A DNA stretch of 64,000 nt from Quercus robur. Taxonomy: Eukaryota > Streptophyta > Magnoliopsida > Fagales > Fagaceae. Below the pieces are notes generated by a model, which did not search any database, was not told where the DNA came from, and saw only the letters and a list, made by a program, of their open reading frames with translations. The position numbers and the translations under genes were made by a program. Shown here one piece after another: positions 35,273-47,158 of the stretch. The stretch's first letter is position 1; each line of letters begins with the position of its first letter. The DNA lies in NCBI RefSeq assembly GCF_932294415.1, contig NC_065544.1, positions 12,313,351 through 12,377,350 of the forward strand, written 5' to 3'.

Positions 35273-35464
35273 TACAATATATATATATATATATATATAT
35301 AAAGGAAATGCTAATAAATGCCTTTAAAGCATTGGTTAACAATCCATTTTAGGAAAGTTTTGACATCACTTTTATGGAAAATAAAAAAAGCTGTCAAAAT
35401 ATTAATTGTTTTTTTTTTCTTTTCTTATAAAAACTTTTTTTAACTGAATTGTTAACCAATGCCC

Positions 35465-36310
35465 TAAGAGCATCAACAGTGGGACTTGCAGATGCCATAT
35501 GCCACTAGTATTTAGCATCTAAGCCTTAAAAGCCCCCAACAACCGGACTTGCAAAATCATCTCATTGCAAAAAAATTTACAATCTTGCTACAGTACCATC
35601 TTACATATAAGATGATACTGTAGCAATATTGTATAATAAAAATTAGTTTTTTATTTGTCTAATGTTTCTTCTCTCTCTTCTCTCCTCTCTCTCATTTCAT
35701 TTCACTTTCTCTCTCCAATTTCTCTCTACTTTGTTCTGCTCTCTCCTCTTCAAACTCGAAACCCATACAATTTCAGCACTTCCTTCCTCTCTATCTCATG
35801 TCAATTTGCTATGGATTCTGATGGACTTGTTATGGATTCTGATGGGGTTGCTATGGATTTGTGGGTTTCTATGTTGATCTGGGCGTGAGGGTTATGGGTT
35901 GATTTGGGCATGGTGGTGGGCTGGGAGCGGTTGATGGTGGGTTTGGATTAGCGTGGATCGGCGGGCTGCATTTGGATCGGTGGGCTGGGTTTGGATCGGC
36001 ATGAGGGCTGGGCTTGCTGGTTATTTTTTTTGAATGGGTTTGCTAGTAATGGCTCTGATGGGTTTGAATTGGAGCTTTGATGGCTCCAATAATGATTTTT
36101 TTTTTTTTTTTGAATGGGTTGATCGTTGGGTTTGATGGTTTTTTTTTTTTAAATGTAATTTTGGTTTTGGTTTGATGGTGGTGACATTGCTTTAGGGTGG
36201 TGGTGTTGTTTGATGGTGGTTTAATTTGGTTTTGGTTTGACAGTGGTGGCGTTAAGCCCATGAGAGACCTTCCTTTTGTAATCTGTGTTTGTTTGAAAAA
36301 CTGAATTACC
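35465..36310. mobile_element. Possible MITE-like repeat region
   Basis: The sequence starts near GAGCATCAACAGTGGGAC, a terminus common in tree-genome MITEs. It has an inverted pair GCTACAGTACCATC/GATGATACTGTAGC at about 35589-35630, then a CT-rich stretch and a G/T-rich stretch with many TGATGG words to about 36,250. An open frame at 35655-35888 is low-complexity and I do not treat it as a gene. The right boundary is uncertain. Confidence 0.35.
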
Positions 36311-37067
36311 CCCAAAAAAAAAACATTGTTATTTTGATATATTTTTTGGAAAAAAAAAATTTATTTAGTAAAAATGTCCAATAATTACACCTAAAAATTA
36401 AAATTAATCCATACAAATGCAGAATGGGCTGCATAAGTTCAATAATAAGCACACCCATGGCAACGACATAGACTTTTGTTAGTATGTATTTTTCTAATGA
36501 CTAAGTTTGGCAACAAAATTAGTTGTAACCTCCTTCTCAAAAAAAAAAAGAAAAAAAAAAACAAACAAACAAAAAACTTAGTTGTAATCTAAGGACTACA
36601 AAGCTACTACTTCACTCAATATCTTTTTATTGGATATGAATTTTGGTAAATCAACTATTAGATTTTATTTTTTTTCATATATCCTTCATGCTTGCAAAAT
36701 TTTCAAGAGATCAAAAATCAATAGTTATGTTATCAATCATATGTTTAAGTTCCAAAATTTTATAGTTTAACATTATACATAAAAAATGAGTTATGGATCA
36801 AATAATAAATAACATTTGATTGGCAAATTTGACATGTGTGTTAAGAATAATAATCCAACGATTAGATTTTCAAAATATGTGAAATTGTAGTCTTTGTCCA
36901 TTTTAAAAATCCCTTGTTTTAATTTATATTTTCCAATTGCTTTTATAATCATTCAAAAACTTCCTCGTGGCGAGGAGAGAAAAAAAAATTGAAGGTAAAA
37001 CCTCGCTTTTTTTATTTGTTCCCCTATGTAGGAATTTCATTCAATTTGTAGTAATGATAATCTTATC

Positions 37068-37123
<56 letters not shown>

Positions 37124-37681
37124 GTATGTATTTTGTTGGTGAGATAAACATATTAAGGAGATTCCTTGAATAGTTAATATACCATAGAGAGACGCATTTA
37201 ACTCAACAGGCTTAAACCCAAAAAAAAACTTCGCCCAATAGGTATGAGTTCAACTATATTGTATTAACTTTTTTTTTTATCATAATTCAATGTGTGACTT
37301 CACTCACACGTGTATATCCAACAATATATACTTGCTAAATACAATATGTAAAGATCTACTTAAAATGTAGAAGAATTGAAAAATATTTCCTTTCTCAAAA
37401 AAAAAAAAAAAATGAAAAAAATTTCCATTTTTTATATCCCTATATTAAATTTATTTAATATATTATTAATTTTGGATAATAGCTCTTACATGTTCATGCA
37501 AATGACATTTAAATCCTTGCGAGTTCAGATCAATAATGCAAATCATCACTAATTCATGACATATTAACTCTCATAGAAGCACATAATCCTAAGAAAGAGA
37601 CATTAATACAATAAAAAAGCCACTTAGCGGGTATAGATGTTTCAATCAAAAGTAACTATTTTAAACAACTTCCCAATTTTA

Positions 37682-37721
<40 letters not shown>

Positions 37722-39149
37722 TTTTTGAGAAATATTAAACCATATAGAATTTTTCCACCTTCAACTAAATGAATAGATTCATCTTTCTCTGATGTCATAT
37801 TTTAATAAGATTGAGCAAATTTATTCTATTGGCTTCAAATTAAATGTCTCAACATAATTTGCTTAGTAGTTTATCATCTTCATAATCAAAGGTTTTAATA
37901 TGCAACTTTCGCTAATAATTAGTCATTGCAAAACCGGTCAAAATTTGCCAACCCGACCCAACCCAAACACAAATTTGTTAAGCTAAACAAAAAACAAGTT
38001 GACCCATGATCTGACATGTATTTTAGGTCAACTCGATTCGACATGGCTAACCTGTTACCCAACCCATCTTTTTATAAATCAAAAAAAAAAAAAAATGTTT
38101 TGGTAAAAAAGTAATAAAATTAAGACATAGTTGGATTACTTGTTTGTTATGGGCTTTACACTACACAACGTCACAACCTAAACTCAAGGGACAAATATAA
38201 TGCACATAAATTTTACATGAAAATGATACATATATGTCATATAATATATAATAGTGAGATATAGATCTTAGAAACTCTGGATGCGCCAACTAGCTACTAT
38301 TTTCACTACTACCAGGTGGTTAAATTCACATTAATTAGGATAGTTCACTTTAGGTAAACTTTATTATCTAAGTTTCAGCACTAAATTTTTATTTCAAAAA
38401 AAATTCAAGAATTTTCAAATAAAAATAAAATTTATTTTAATTATTTTGACCATCTATCATTTATTAATATAATGAGTAATACTATAGAAACAAATTATTT
38501 TACAACATTTTTACAAAGGGTTTATGTGGCTTTAGCATTTTCTAAATAATTATTAGTAAGTAAAAATATAATATTAGCGGTAGACTTATATTAAAACTAG
38601 TAAGAATTTACTATATCAATAATTTGTAAAAATGTTGTAAAATAATTTGTGACCGTAGTATTACTCTAATATAATTAAACATACAAATTACATACTATCC
38701 TTACACCAAGAAACTCAATATATGTTTGCCTTTCAATTATTTAACCTCTATTAAAGTTTGAAGTGGCTCAATAAATTTTGAGAATATTTTTTAATATATA
38801 AAATTTTTTTTCATATATTATTTTAAATTAATATGAGCATCGCATAGGAATACTACTTATACTATTATTATCAAGAAGAGTATACATAATCACAAGAAGA
38901 GCATCGCATTGACAAGTTTTTAATTTTTAGTATTATTATTTTTTTAGAATTATGTATTATTGTTCATAAATAAATATTTATTATTCCTTAACATGTGAGT
39001 TGAACATTCATCAACAATTCCTTTTTTTTTTTTTCTTCTTCTTCTTTTTTTGAGAAACAAAAATTAACGTTCTAGATTACAATGGTTTTAGCTTTAGAAG
39101 ATAGCACTAGGCATTTAAAATATGGGATATGATTATCTCCTTGTCTTTG
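36311..39149. other. AT-rich intergenic with microsatellites
   Basis: Contains (AT)n at about 37070-37110 running into (TGTA)n to about 37131, and (AT)n at 37681-37704 followed by a T run. No gene seen. Confidence 0.5.
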
Positions 39150-39481
39150 TCTCTCCAGCAGAAGCTTGAATGGTGAATCTCATCCCACTGTGTAGAATAG
39201 CCTAGACTTCAAATCTTTTCCAACAACTTGCCTGCTGTGTTCTTTTCCTCTTCATCAATCACCAAGTATGGATTCCTCTCAATGGGCTTGAAGTTGAAGA
39301 AAATAAACACATAGAAAGCCAAGCTCGCAGCCTCTCTTCTCTTGAGGTATCCCTAACCATGCATATCTATAATTCATCAACATAATACCAAACCCCCACC
39401 ACAGCCATGTAAAATTGCTTGAACAGTGGTAGATTTTCAAGATTCTTAGCTGCCTTGCCATCTTTTTTGGATGCTTCTCGT
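39150..39481 (-). pseudogene. Relic of a GOST/Lung-7-TM receptor-like gene
   Basis: On the minus strand a fragment of about 110 codons, spread over two or three frames, resembles the C-terminal part of plant GOST-type seven-transmembrane proteins (Lung_7-TM_R family). It has GKAAKNLENLPLFKQFYMAV, then YRYAW and a broken segment, then FKPIERNPYLVIDEEE, a signature of the family's cytosolic tail. Stops and shifts separate the pieces and there is no sign of the rest of the gene. It is a truncated copy. Family assignment is from memory of the motif order. Confidence 0.55.
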
Positions 39482-40212
39482 AAGCTTTTAATTTACCGAC
39501 TTATTATTGGGAAGAAAAACTGCCCAACAACACAAGACATCAATCAAATAGACAAATATGGATCCATGTAAACCAATCGTTTGTTAATGGACCTTTTTCC
39601 TCCTATTTAAACAGCATAAGCTATATACTCCAGAACCTGTAATGGAAGTACAATTATCCAGTTCCTATAAGGACAATGACACTGAAAAGCAGTATACCCT
39701 TCAAGAACTAAAAATGCTCAAATGCTACATCCCAACCATGACAAGTACCAGTTTATTTCACGTATATATAGTCGGGGAAAAGCACATATGATCGCAAGTT
39801 CCTTGAAGAGAAGTAATGCACTCATAATTATATGGATTTTGTTAATAATTGTTTTTTTTTTCATGCATGTAAATTGTAAAGACCCATATAATGAAAAAAC
39901 TTGTACATATGAGAAAGAAGAGAAAATAGAGCATTGACAAATTGGTTTCGCCGGTAGAAAGGAACGACTTTTCTTCATATAGTAAATTGTACATCTCAGT
40001 GTGGACGTACATTGACACTCAAATTCTGATTGGCAATTACCAAACATCAAAACATGGTCGGCAGGTTAATCAATGGTAGTGGAAACATAAATTTTAAATT
40101 TATTGATTCTAGTTCCAGTCAAACTTAAAAATGATTGATTTTACCTTTAGTGAAACTATTTTTTCCACTTATTATCTGTTTTCAAAAATAATTTTCTATT
40201 TTTGAGATTAAA
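39482..40212. other. Intergenic, no gene seen
   Basis: Two overlapping open frames on opposite strands at 39718-40050 have no recognisable content. Confidence 0.45.
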
Positions 40213-40519
40213 AAACTTGTTTGGCAATTCAAAATGGACAGAAACTAAAAACTGTTCTCAAAACTCAATTTGTGAAGGAAACTGAAAATACACATTTAAT
40301 TTAATGAATTTGTTTCATTTACTGAGTTAGCATTAAAGTTCAAATTCTAATAATAACATATTTTAGCATTTTCTATTTTTTTTTCAAAAAACTATCTTTT
40401 TAATTTCAACTAACCAAACATGTTTTTTATTTAAAAAATACAAGAAAATTATTTTTTCTTTATATTCCCAAAAGCAAGTTTTTGAAAATAGAAAACAAAA
40501 ATTGTTACCAAACATAACC
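40213..40519. mobile_element. Possible MITE
   Basis: The left end CTTGTTTGGCAATTC and the reverse complement of the right end, AGGTTATGTTTGGTAACA, form a short imperfect inverted repeat. The interior is AT-rich and partly self-complementary. No target duplication was identified. Confidence 0.35.
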
Positions 40520-40791
40520 TAAGGTTTAAGGTAGTTTATTTTAGTCTCTATCAAACTTATAGTGATCGCATTTAATCCTCAAGGTGTCTAAGAGTGTGAT
40601 GGCATGCTAGTTTTTAGTATGGTCATGCCATTGCTTCATGGGAGATACTTTACAAATGTTGGCAAAATGACTAAAAGCGACCACTTTAAATTATTGGGGA
40701 TTACAAATGATTACTTTAAATTTTAATGACTAAAATCATTCATAGGTTAAATTATAGGAACTAATGATTTATTTTGCCTTTTAAAAAAAGT

Positions 40792-40829
<38 letters not shown>

Positions 40830-41278
40830 AGAGAGAGATGGAAGCATTTCTTATTGGATATGCCCTAGTGCACTGGTATTTTTATTGTAAATAAATTCCT
40901 AGGCCAAAAAAGAAAATGGTCAGATGTTTATGACAGAGAAGCCGTGTTGGGCTAATCTTCCAACTTTACTAACAACTTGTAGTTTATAAGCCACTCAATG
41001 GATGTAATAGAACAAAAGTACTTGTGTAGCATAAGACGTTATTCAATGGACACCCCAAACACTTTCACAGCTTGAAATAGATACTGGAAAATTCACAGTT
41101 TGAGATATCTGGAATACAGGCTGTCTTTAAAAATCTAGCCTAAATTACTAATGAATTGTGTTCGTTCCAACTATATTTCAGAATGTGGAAACATAGTCTA
41201 GAACAGTACAAGATGGTTTAATATCTAAAAAAAAAAAAATCGTAATTCTTCAGAAGAATAAATGAGTTTGGGCATTTT
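40520..41278. other. 3' flank of the PPR-DYW gene
   Basis: Contains a mixed (GT)n(GA)n microsatellite at about 40794-40831. No gene seen. Confidence 0.5.
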
Positions 41279-43987
41279 TTACCAGTAATCTCCACATGAA
41301 CAAGTTCCATTCCTAAAATGGTGGAACCTCCTGACATCTCTTAGAATGATCTCCCTGTCTACTATCTTAGATATAAACTTGGTTGCTATATGGCAGTCAT
41401 TACAAACTCTAAGGTTCTTGGCAACCCTAATGGTAGTTCCAGGAGGGCTGTTAAGGATGCCAAAAGCTATTGCTAGTTTCTCACTGTGCCCACAGAGTAT
41501 AGTTTCCTTCTCCTCCTCGTCAACGTTATGGAGTACACAAGAGGTATCAGGCACATAACCTACCTTTCGCATCCTTTCTGACAGGGTTTCAAGAAATCCA
41601 TGGAGCAGCTTACTTTGTGGGTGTAATACATCCCCAGCCAAAAACTTATGAACCTCATCGCCCAACTCAATCCAGCTACACCCAGGTTCTTTTCTTACTC
41701 CCATTTCCTTCATCTTTTTTCGAATCTCCATTGCCTTTCCCCAGAGTCCGGCAGAAGAGTAGATATTAGACAGAAGAACATAGTGGCTAGCTACATTTGG
41801 CTCCAAGTGGAAGAGATTGTTTGCTGCAATCTCTCCAATTTCTACGTTATGGTGCATCCGACAAGCACCAAGCAAGCTGCTCCAGGCATCTTTTTTGTCA
41901 AACTCAGGAGGCATAGTATTGATAAGTTCAAATGCTTCTTCCACCCGACCAGCTCGACCAAGCAAGTCCACAACACAAGCATAGTGGTCTGGTGCAGGTT
42001 CAACCTTGTGGTCCTCTTTCATTTGATGGAACAAGTGTAAGCCTTCATTAACCATCCCTGAGTGACTACAAGCTGCAAAAACTGCAATAAATGTAACTTG
42101 AGTAGGCCTTAAAATGATGTTCTTTTCTCCTTCTGTGGCCAAATTTTTAAATAATTCAAAGGCTTCCTCCCCTTTCCCATGCATCCCGTAAGCCATGATG
42201 AGAACATTCCAGGTAATTACATTCTTGATGGGCATCCGATCAAAAACTCTCCTAGATAAGTTCAAGCAGCCGCATTTTCCATACATGTCAACTAGTGCAC
42301 TACCAACTGCAACATCAGATGCCAATAAATGTCTGACAGCATAAGCATGGATCTCTTTCCCCTTTGCTAGTGCTGCAAGAACAGAGCAACCTGGCAGAAC
42401 AGTCATTAGTGTAACTGAATTTGGTTTAAGAATCCTATATTCATCCACACAATCATCATCTCCGTATCTTTCCAGTTCTACCCTTTGCATCTGATTTAGA
42501 AGGTTGAGTGCATGATCATGGCGTCCACTAATAACATAACCAGTGATCAATGTGTTCCAAGACACTATATCTCTTTGCTCCATGCAGTTAAATATATATT
42601 TTGAAATTTCTATCTTCCCCATCCTGGAGTACATGTCCATAAGTGCATTCTGCACGTACTTATCCCTATCCAAACCCCTCTTTATTACATATCCATGCAT
42701 ACCTTCCGTGTCAGAGAACAGTTCACAGCTTACACAAGCTGGCAACACACTTGACATTGTGGTGGCATTTGGACGAATTCCATCAAGTGCTACCATTTGA
42801 AAGAAGAGGTTCAAGGCCTTCTCATCATGCTCATTTTGTGCATAACCGGTAATCATAGCATTAAAAATTGCAATATTCCGCTCTAAGATTCCATCAAAAA
42901 CTCGGCGACCACTTTCAACTTGTTGACAGTTACAATACATGTCAACCAAAGCACAGCCCACAAAAGAATTCTCAACTAAATCAGTATTTTTCAATGCATA
43001 AGCATGAATTTCCTTCCCTCTGTCTAACATCTCCAAATGAGAGCAGGCAGGAAGTACGCTTGCAAAGGTGACCCCATCAGGTACAATTCCTTTGAGAACC
43101 ATGAGACGCAAGAACAATAATGCCTTTAAAAATTGATCATTTTGAGATAATAAACTTATCATAGTATTCCATGAAACCAAATCACGGTCCTCAAATAACT
43201 CAAATAAAGATCTCGAGTAATCAACCTTTCCAAGCTTAGCATACATAGACATCAATGCATTGTTTGTATACGTTCTCCAATTACCCGTTCTCAAACTATA
43301 AGCATGAACTTGCTTACCAAGCCGCAAACCATCATGTTTATGCAAATTCGAACAAGCAAGAGCCACACTTACCAATGTAAACGAACTAGGCACCACATTC
43401 TCAAACAACATTAACCGAAATGCCTCCAAAGCAAGCTCCCACTCCTGAAACCGACACAAGGCAGAAATGGCAGAGTTCCAAGAAACTTGGTCCCTCTCAG
43501 TAATTCTCTCGAACACCTTGTATACGTCCCCGACATCCCCACATTTCCCATACAGATTAACAAGGGAATTGGCCACGGTAACCCAGGAGGAAGCGTACCC
43601 AAACTTGAAGACATGGGCATGGATCTGTTTCCCCAAATTCAAGTCCTGAAGACCCACCACGGCTTTGAGGACCGCCGGGAAAGCAAAGTTATCCGGTGGA
43701 ATACCCAGTTGAGTCATTTGGATGTACGTTAAAATGGCTTCCAGAAAAAGATTGGACCGGGCTTGGAAGCGAAGGGATTCGACCCATGAGTCCTGAGAGC
43801 GTGATTCAGACAAGGGTTTTGCAGAGAAAGTGGTGGTGGTGGTGGTGGTGATGGGGGTGAGAGTAGTAGTGGTGAGAGGCTGAGAATGGACAGTGTGGCG
43901 GTCAGACTGGAGGGAAGGCAGTGTGAAACTACGTGAAGAGAATGGGAGAGTGAGAGGAGAAAGTGGTTGAATAGTGTAGCAAGACAT
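41279..43987 (-). CDS. OTP84: PPR-DYW chloroplast RNA editing factor (OTP84 type)
   Basis: An intact, intronless frame of 902 codons. Residues 1-70 are rich in Ser, Thr and Pro, as in plastid transit peptides. PLS-type PPR motifs run from about 80 to 730, with repeated NSLVNLYGKCG, DLVSWNTMI and FVGCALVDMYCNC-like units. E and E+ motifs follow (CSWIELGDEVHKF), and from about 805 a complete DYW domain with PG box GYVPDTSC, the deaminase zinc motif GHSEKLA...VCNDCH, and the terminal tripeptide DYW. The order and wording of the repeats match Arabidopsis OTP84 (At3g57430, about 890 residues) over the whole length as I recall it. OTP84 is needed for C-to-U editing of plastid ndhB, ndhF and psbZ sites. 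The same targets here are an inference. The start is the only long-frame ATG upstream of the transit peptide. Confidence 0.93.
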   Translation of the reverse strand: MSCYTIQPLSPLTLPFSSRSFTLPSLQSDRHTVHSQPLTTTTLTPITTTTTTTFSAKPLSESRSQDSWVESLRFQARSNLFLEAILTYIQMTQLGIPPDNFAFPAVLKAVVGLQDLNLGKQIHAHVFKFGYASSWVTVANSLVNLYGKCGDVGDVYKVFERITERDQVSWNSAISALCRFQEWELALEAFRLMLFENVVPSSFTLVSVALACSNLHKHDGLRLGKQVHAYSLRTGNWRTYTNNALMSMYAKLGKVDYSRSLFELFEDRDLVSWNTMISLLSQNDQFLKALLFLRLMVLKGIVPDGVTFASVLPACSHLEMLDRGKEIHAYALKNTDLVENSFVGCALVDMYCNCQQVESGRRVFDGILERNIAIFNAMITGYAQNEHDEKALNLFFQMVALDGIRPNATTMSSVLPACVSCELFSDTEGMHGYVIKRGLDRDKYVQNALMDMYSRMGKIEISKYIFNCMEQRDIVSWNTLITGYVISGRHDHALNLLNQMQRVELERYGDDDCVDEYRILKPNSVTLMTVLPGCSVLAALAKGKEIHAYAVRHLLASDVAVGSALVDMYGKCGCLNLSRRVFDRMPIKNVITWNVLIMAYGMHGKGEEAFELFKNLATEGEKNIILRPTQVTFIAVFAACSHSGMVNEGLHLFHQMKEDHKVEPAPDHYACVVDLLGRAGRVEEAFELINTMPPEFDKKDAWSSLLGACRMHHNVEIGEIAANNLFHLEPNVASHYVLLSNIYSSAGLWGKAMEIRKKMKEMGVRKEPGCSWIELGDEVHKFLAGDVLHPQSKLLHGFLETLSERMRKVGYVPDTSCVLHNVDEEEKETILCGHSEKLAIAFGILNSPPGTTIRVAKNLRVCNDCHIATKFISKIVDREIILRDVRRFHHFRNGTCSCGDYW

Positions 43988-46169
43988 CTGATTCTGGTAC
44001 TGGTTGATGGTAGTTATTACAGTTGAGATGTTAACATACTAATTATTTTATGAGATTTTGGGCTTCACTTGAGATGCCATTAGTTTTTATGATGTGCTGG
44101 CAGTGTTGCAGTGTAGAGAGTCTAAAAATCATATCCTCTAGTTTGTTTGTTTGTTTGATATATATATAGATATATATACACACACCAATCATGAAGTAAC
44201 TTTTTTGTTCTTGAAATTTGAAGTTGTTTTTATTATGGTATTTGGTAGGGCAATCATTTTTCAAATTTGATTTCATTATATTTAACTTTCTGTTCCTTTA
44301 TATTTGAGTTTGTTTTCATATTGATATTGTTATCAATTTTTATTAGTAATTTGATGATTAAGTATCCTTTATGTTTTTTCTATTAAAAAAAATGTCATTT
44401 ATGTTTGACTATTTCTTGAATTGTTGTAAAATGTTTTGTAAGTAAAAAAAAAAAAAAAAAAAAAAGCGTATTTTGGACAATCAAATTACTAACGAAAATG
44501 AAAAACATAGCTAAAATGAAACATAATCAAATATGAAAATTCATAATGAAATTGGCCTCAAACTTTTTCCATATACGTTTTAAGTGGAGGAGTGTCATTT
44601 TAATTATAAACTTTTTCCATTAAAAGTATTAGTTAATGTTATTGAGTTACAAGACACTTAACAATCATCTCCTCCATTTGGTTTAAATTGAAAAAAATAC
44701 ATTTCCAGTTGAGTTTTTTCATAAATTTAATGCATTTTATGGTTGGGCTTGATTTTTAAAATTTTCATTCTAATTGTTACGTGGCTATGTACTATGAATT
44801 TCCTATATCTCTTATTCTAGATTTACTCTCTGTGTTCTAATTAATTAATTAATTAATATTGTTTTTTTTTTTGGGGGGGGTTGAATTAGGGATTTGACTT
44901 TAAATTTTGTCTGCATCCAATAGAATCTTTAGAATTTATCAACTATTCTCTGGCATCGCAGCTTCGCAGTTACATCTTTTGCGTAATCTAGCCTTGTATC
45001 AAATTGACATTTGCTCCTCTCCAGCTCAACGATTGTGGGTGCAAGCGCATGTGACACAGCTTTTTTGGGTGCATCACAGTACATGTCATCATATTAACAC
45101 AGAGGCAGCAACATCATACCGTTAGAGGCATGACATCAATCGAGCACATTTACATCCAAAGCATTGCATACAACCATTCATTATCTAGAGAAACAAGTTA
45201 TCATGTCAAAAGATGTATATTCATACTCATATGCATGACTTACCTTTGCTTATCTTACTACATCACAGCACCTTGGCACTTACCCCACCATAAATAGCAC
45301 TAAGCAACAAAAAAAAGCACTAGCTAATAAAAAAAGCTCATACAGTAGCATACCTTTGCATTGATCTTCAAAAGAACTTTGGTAAGATATTGTTCATTAA
45401 TCCTTGCAGGAGCAATGCACTATGGAGCACCAGGAAGTTTTGATTGTATGTCATCACAACGCGCTAAGAAGTTCACTACATTTCAAAATGACTCCTCTCT
45501 CCCTCTTGCCTAATTTTACTACTTGGAATTCATATAGCACACATAATTTTATTTTTTCTTTTTCATTCTGGTTAATCTATATAAGTATTTGGTTATTGTC
45601 ACCTACACACACACACACACGAACTCCTGGCCTAGTGACGCTTCTTATTGACAGCAACAATCTGCATGGAACTCACTGTTTTAGTTTTGGTCTAGGACCT
45701 TGAGTCTGAAGAAGATTCCTTCAAAAGCTTTCCACCTGCTCATACAATCTATCAACCACCTCCAATAGCTTCACTAACAGGCATCATTGGAGAGGTCAAA
45801 AGTCAATCTACGATGAGCGGGTTATATCATTAGTTTTTCTGTCAAGAGTTTCCATGCTAGAGTGATCTATATCGTCCAGTTGGAAATCTAACATGGCCAT
45901 ATCTATGAACAATCTCAATTCTCAAAGTGGATGCATGTAAATAAATCTGTCCAAATTGTCAAATATGCTCTCCAAAAATTTGTCAAAGTCAGATGTGCTG
46001 TCCAAAAAATACTGTCAAAGTTCTATCCACTAGATGTTATATAACAGTCAATATGTTGTCCAAAAACTGTGCAAAACACAAGGAAAGCAGCCAATATGGC
46101 ATTTTTCAAAGGTTGTATTGAAACCTGCAAAATATGCCACCAAATATATAATGAGTGTATGGAAAAAAT
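43988..46169. other. Intergenic between PPR-DYW gene and MULE
   Basis: The first few hundred bases hold the promoter of the PPR-DYW gene. There are A runs near 44,442-44,465 and (AC)n at about 45606-45620. Short open frames at 44907-45125 and 45404-45703 have no protein-like features. Confidence 0.5.
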
Positions 46170-46199
46170 AACTAAAAAATTCCCAGTGGAACTCAAGTA

Positions 46200-46450
46200 T
46201 ATGAAACTCGAGTTCCATTATGACTGAATTTAATGGGAGTTCCATGAAAAATAAAAATAAAACAATGGAACTCGAGTATATGAAACTCGAGTTCCAAATA
46301 TAGTACTCGAGTTCTATAGCAGCAAGTACGCAGGCAGAGATTTCAAAATTAATTACGGGGAATGCCATTCAAATGGATCGAACTTGAGTCTTTGACACTC
46401 GAGTTACAGTAGATATATTTACAAAATTGCCACTCAAATAGAAATCGAGT
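46200..46450. repeat. Left CTCGAG palindrome cluster of the MULE
   Basis: Five CTCGAG palindromes at 46207, 46271, 46286, 46306 and 46398, mostly within ACTCGAGTTCC or AACTCGAGTAT, plus degenerate relatives (ACTTGAGTC, ATCGAGTC). They lie beyond the 3' end of the MULE transposase gene, facing the similar cluster at 53,580-53,820. Confidence 0.55.
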
Positions 46451-47158
46451 CTTTTTCCACTGGAAATTTTTTCCCCCTGTAGAACAATGCATAGCTCCCT
46501 GATATTCACAACCAAACATGATATCTTTCCAAAAGGCATTTCCTTATATATCCACTAGAAAAATCCCCCCCCCCCCTCCCCATGCAGGCAAACCAGAAAC
46601 AGAAATGTATTTTGAGGAACTTGCTAAGAAGCTAAGAAACAAAGTCAAAGAAGCTGAGAATGTAAACCACAAACACTCATTGAGAGCCAGAGAAGCTGAG
46701 AATGTAAATGCACTTAAATTACATCAAAAGGCATTCTCAATAGGCACTAAACTATAGAAACTGTTATGCTTTCTGTATAAACATAGCTTTACAATGTAAA
46801 TGCACTTAAATTACAGCAAAAGGCATTCTCAATATATCAACATTCTAAACATGTCCAACCAAGTTTAATTTGCAATTCTAATCGTACTACTCAAATCAAA
46901 AACTTCAAACAAGTACATTGGATAGAGAATAGTTAGATTACAAGTACATTCAACAAAAACCAAAAAGTTAATTGTGCCGAACAACGTAGTCAATTTTCCT
47001 AAGATCAGCGATCAGCACAACAAAAACATCATCCATGGAAGCATGCCTGAAAAACGTAGACTAATCATGTTAGGAGACAAGATGGTAAACATTAGGTAAA
47101 CATAGAATGAACAACAATTATTTAACCGATCCAGAACTTTTTGCCATCTTTCACCTAC
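46451..47158. other. 3' flank of MULE transposase
   Basis: Probable untranslated internal part of the MULE. It holds a C run near 46565-46575 and a duplicated phrase around GAAGCTGAGAATGTAAA (46651 and 46692). No gene supported. Confidence 0.4.

Noticed and set aside
35655..35888. Two overlapping open frames of about 75 codons
   Set aside because: Low-complexity CT-rich sequence in a repeat region.
41346..43732. Plus-strand open frames opposite the PPR-DYW gene
   Set aside because: They are shadows of the minus-strand gene with no protein features.
46518..46757. 79-codon plus-strand frame
   Set aside because: It spans a C run and a duplicated phrase in the MULE flank; no recognisable domain.
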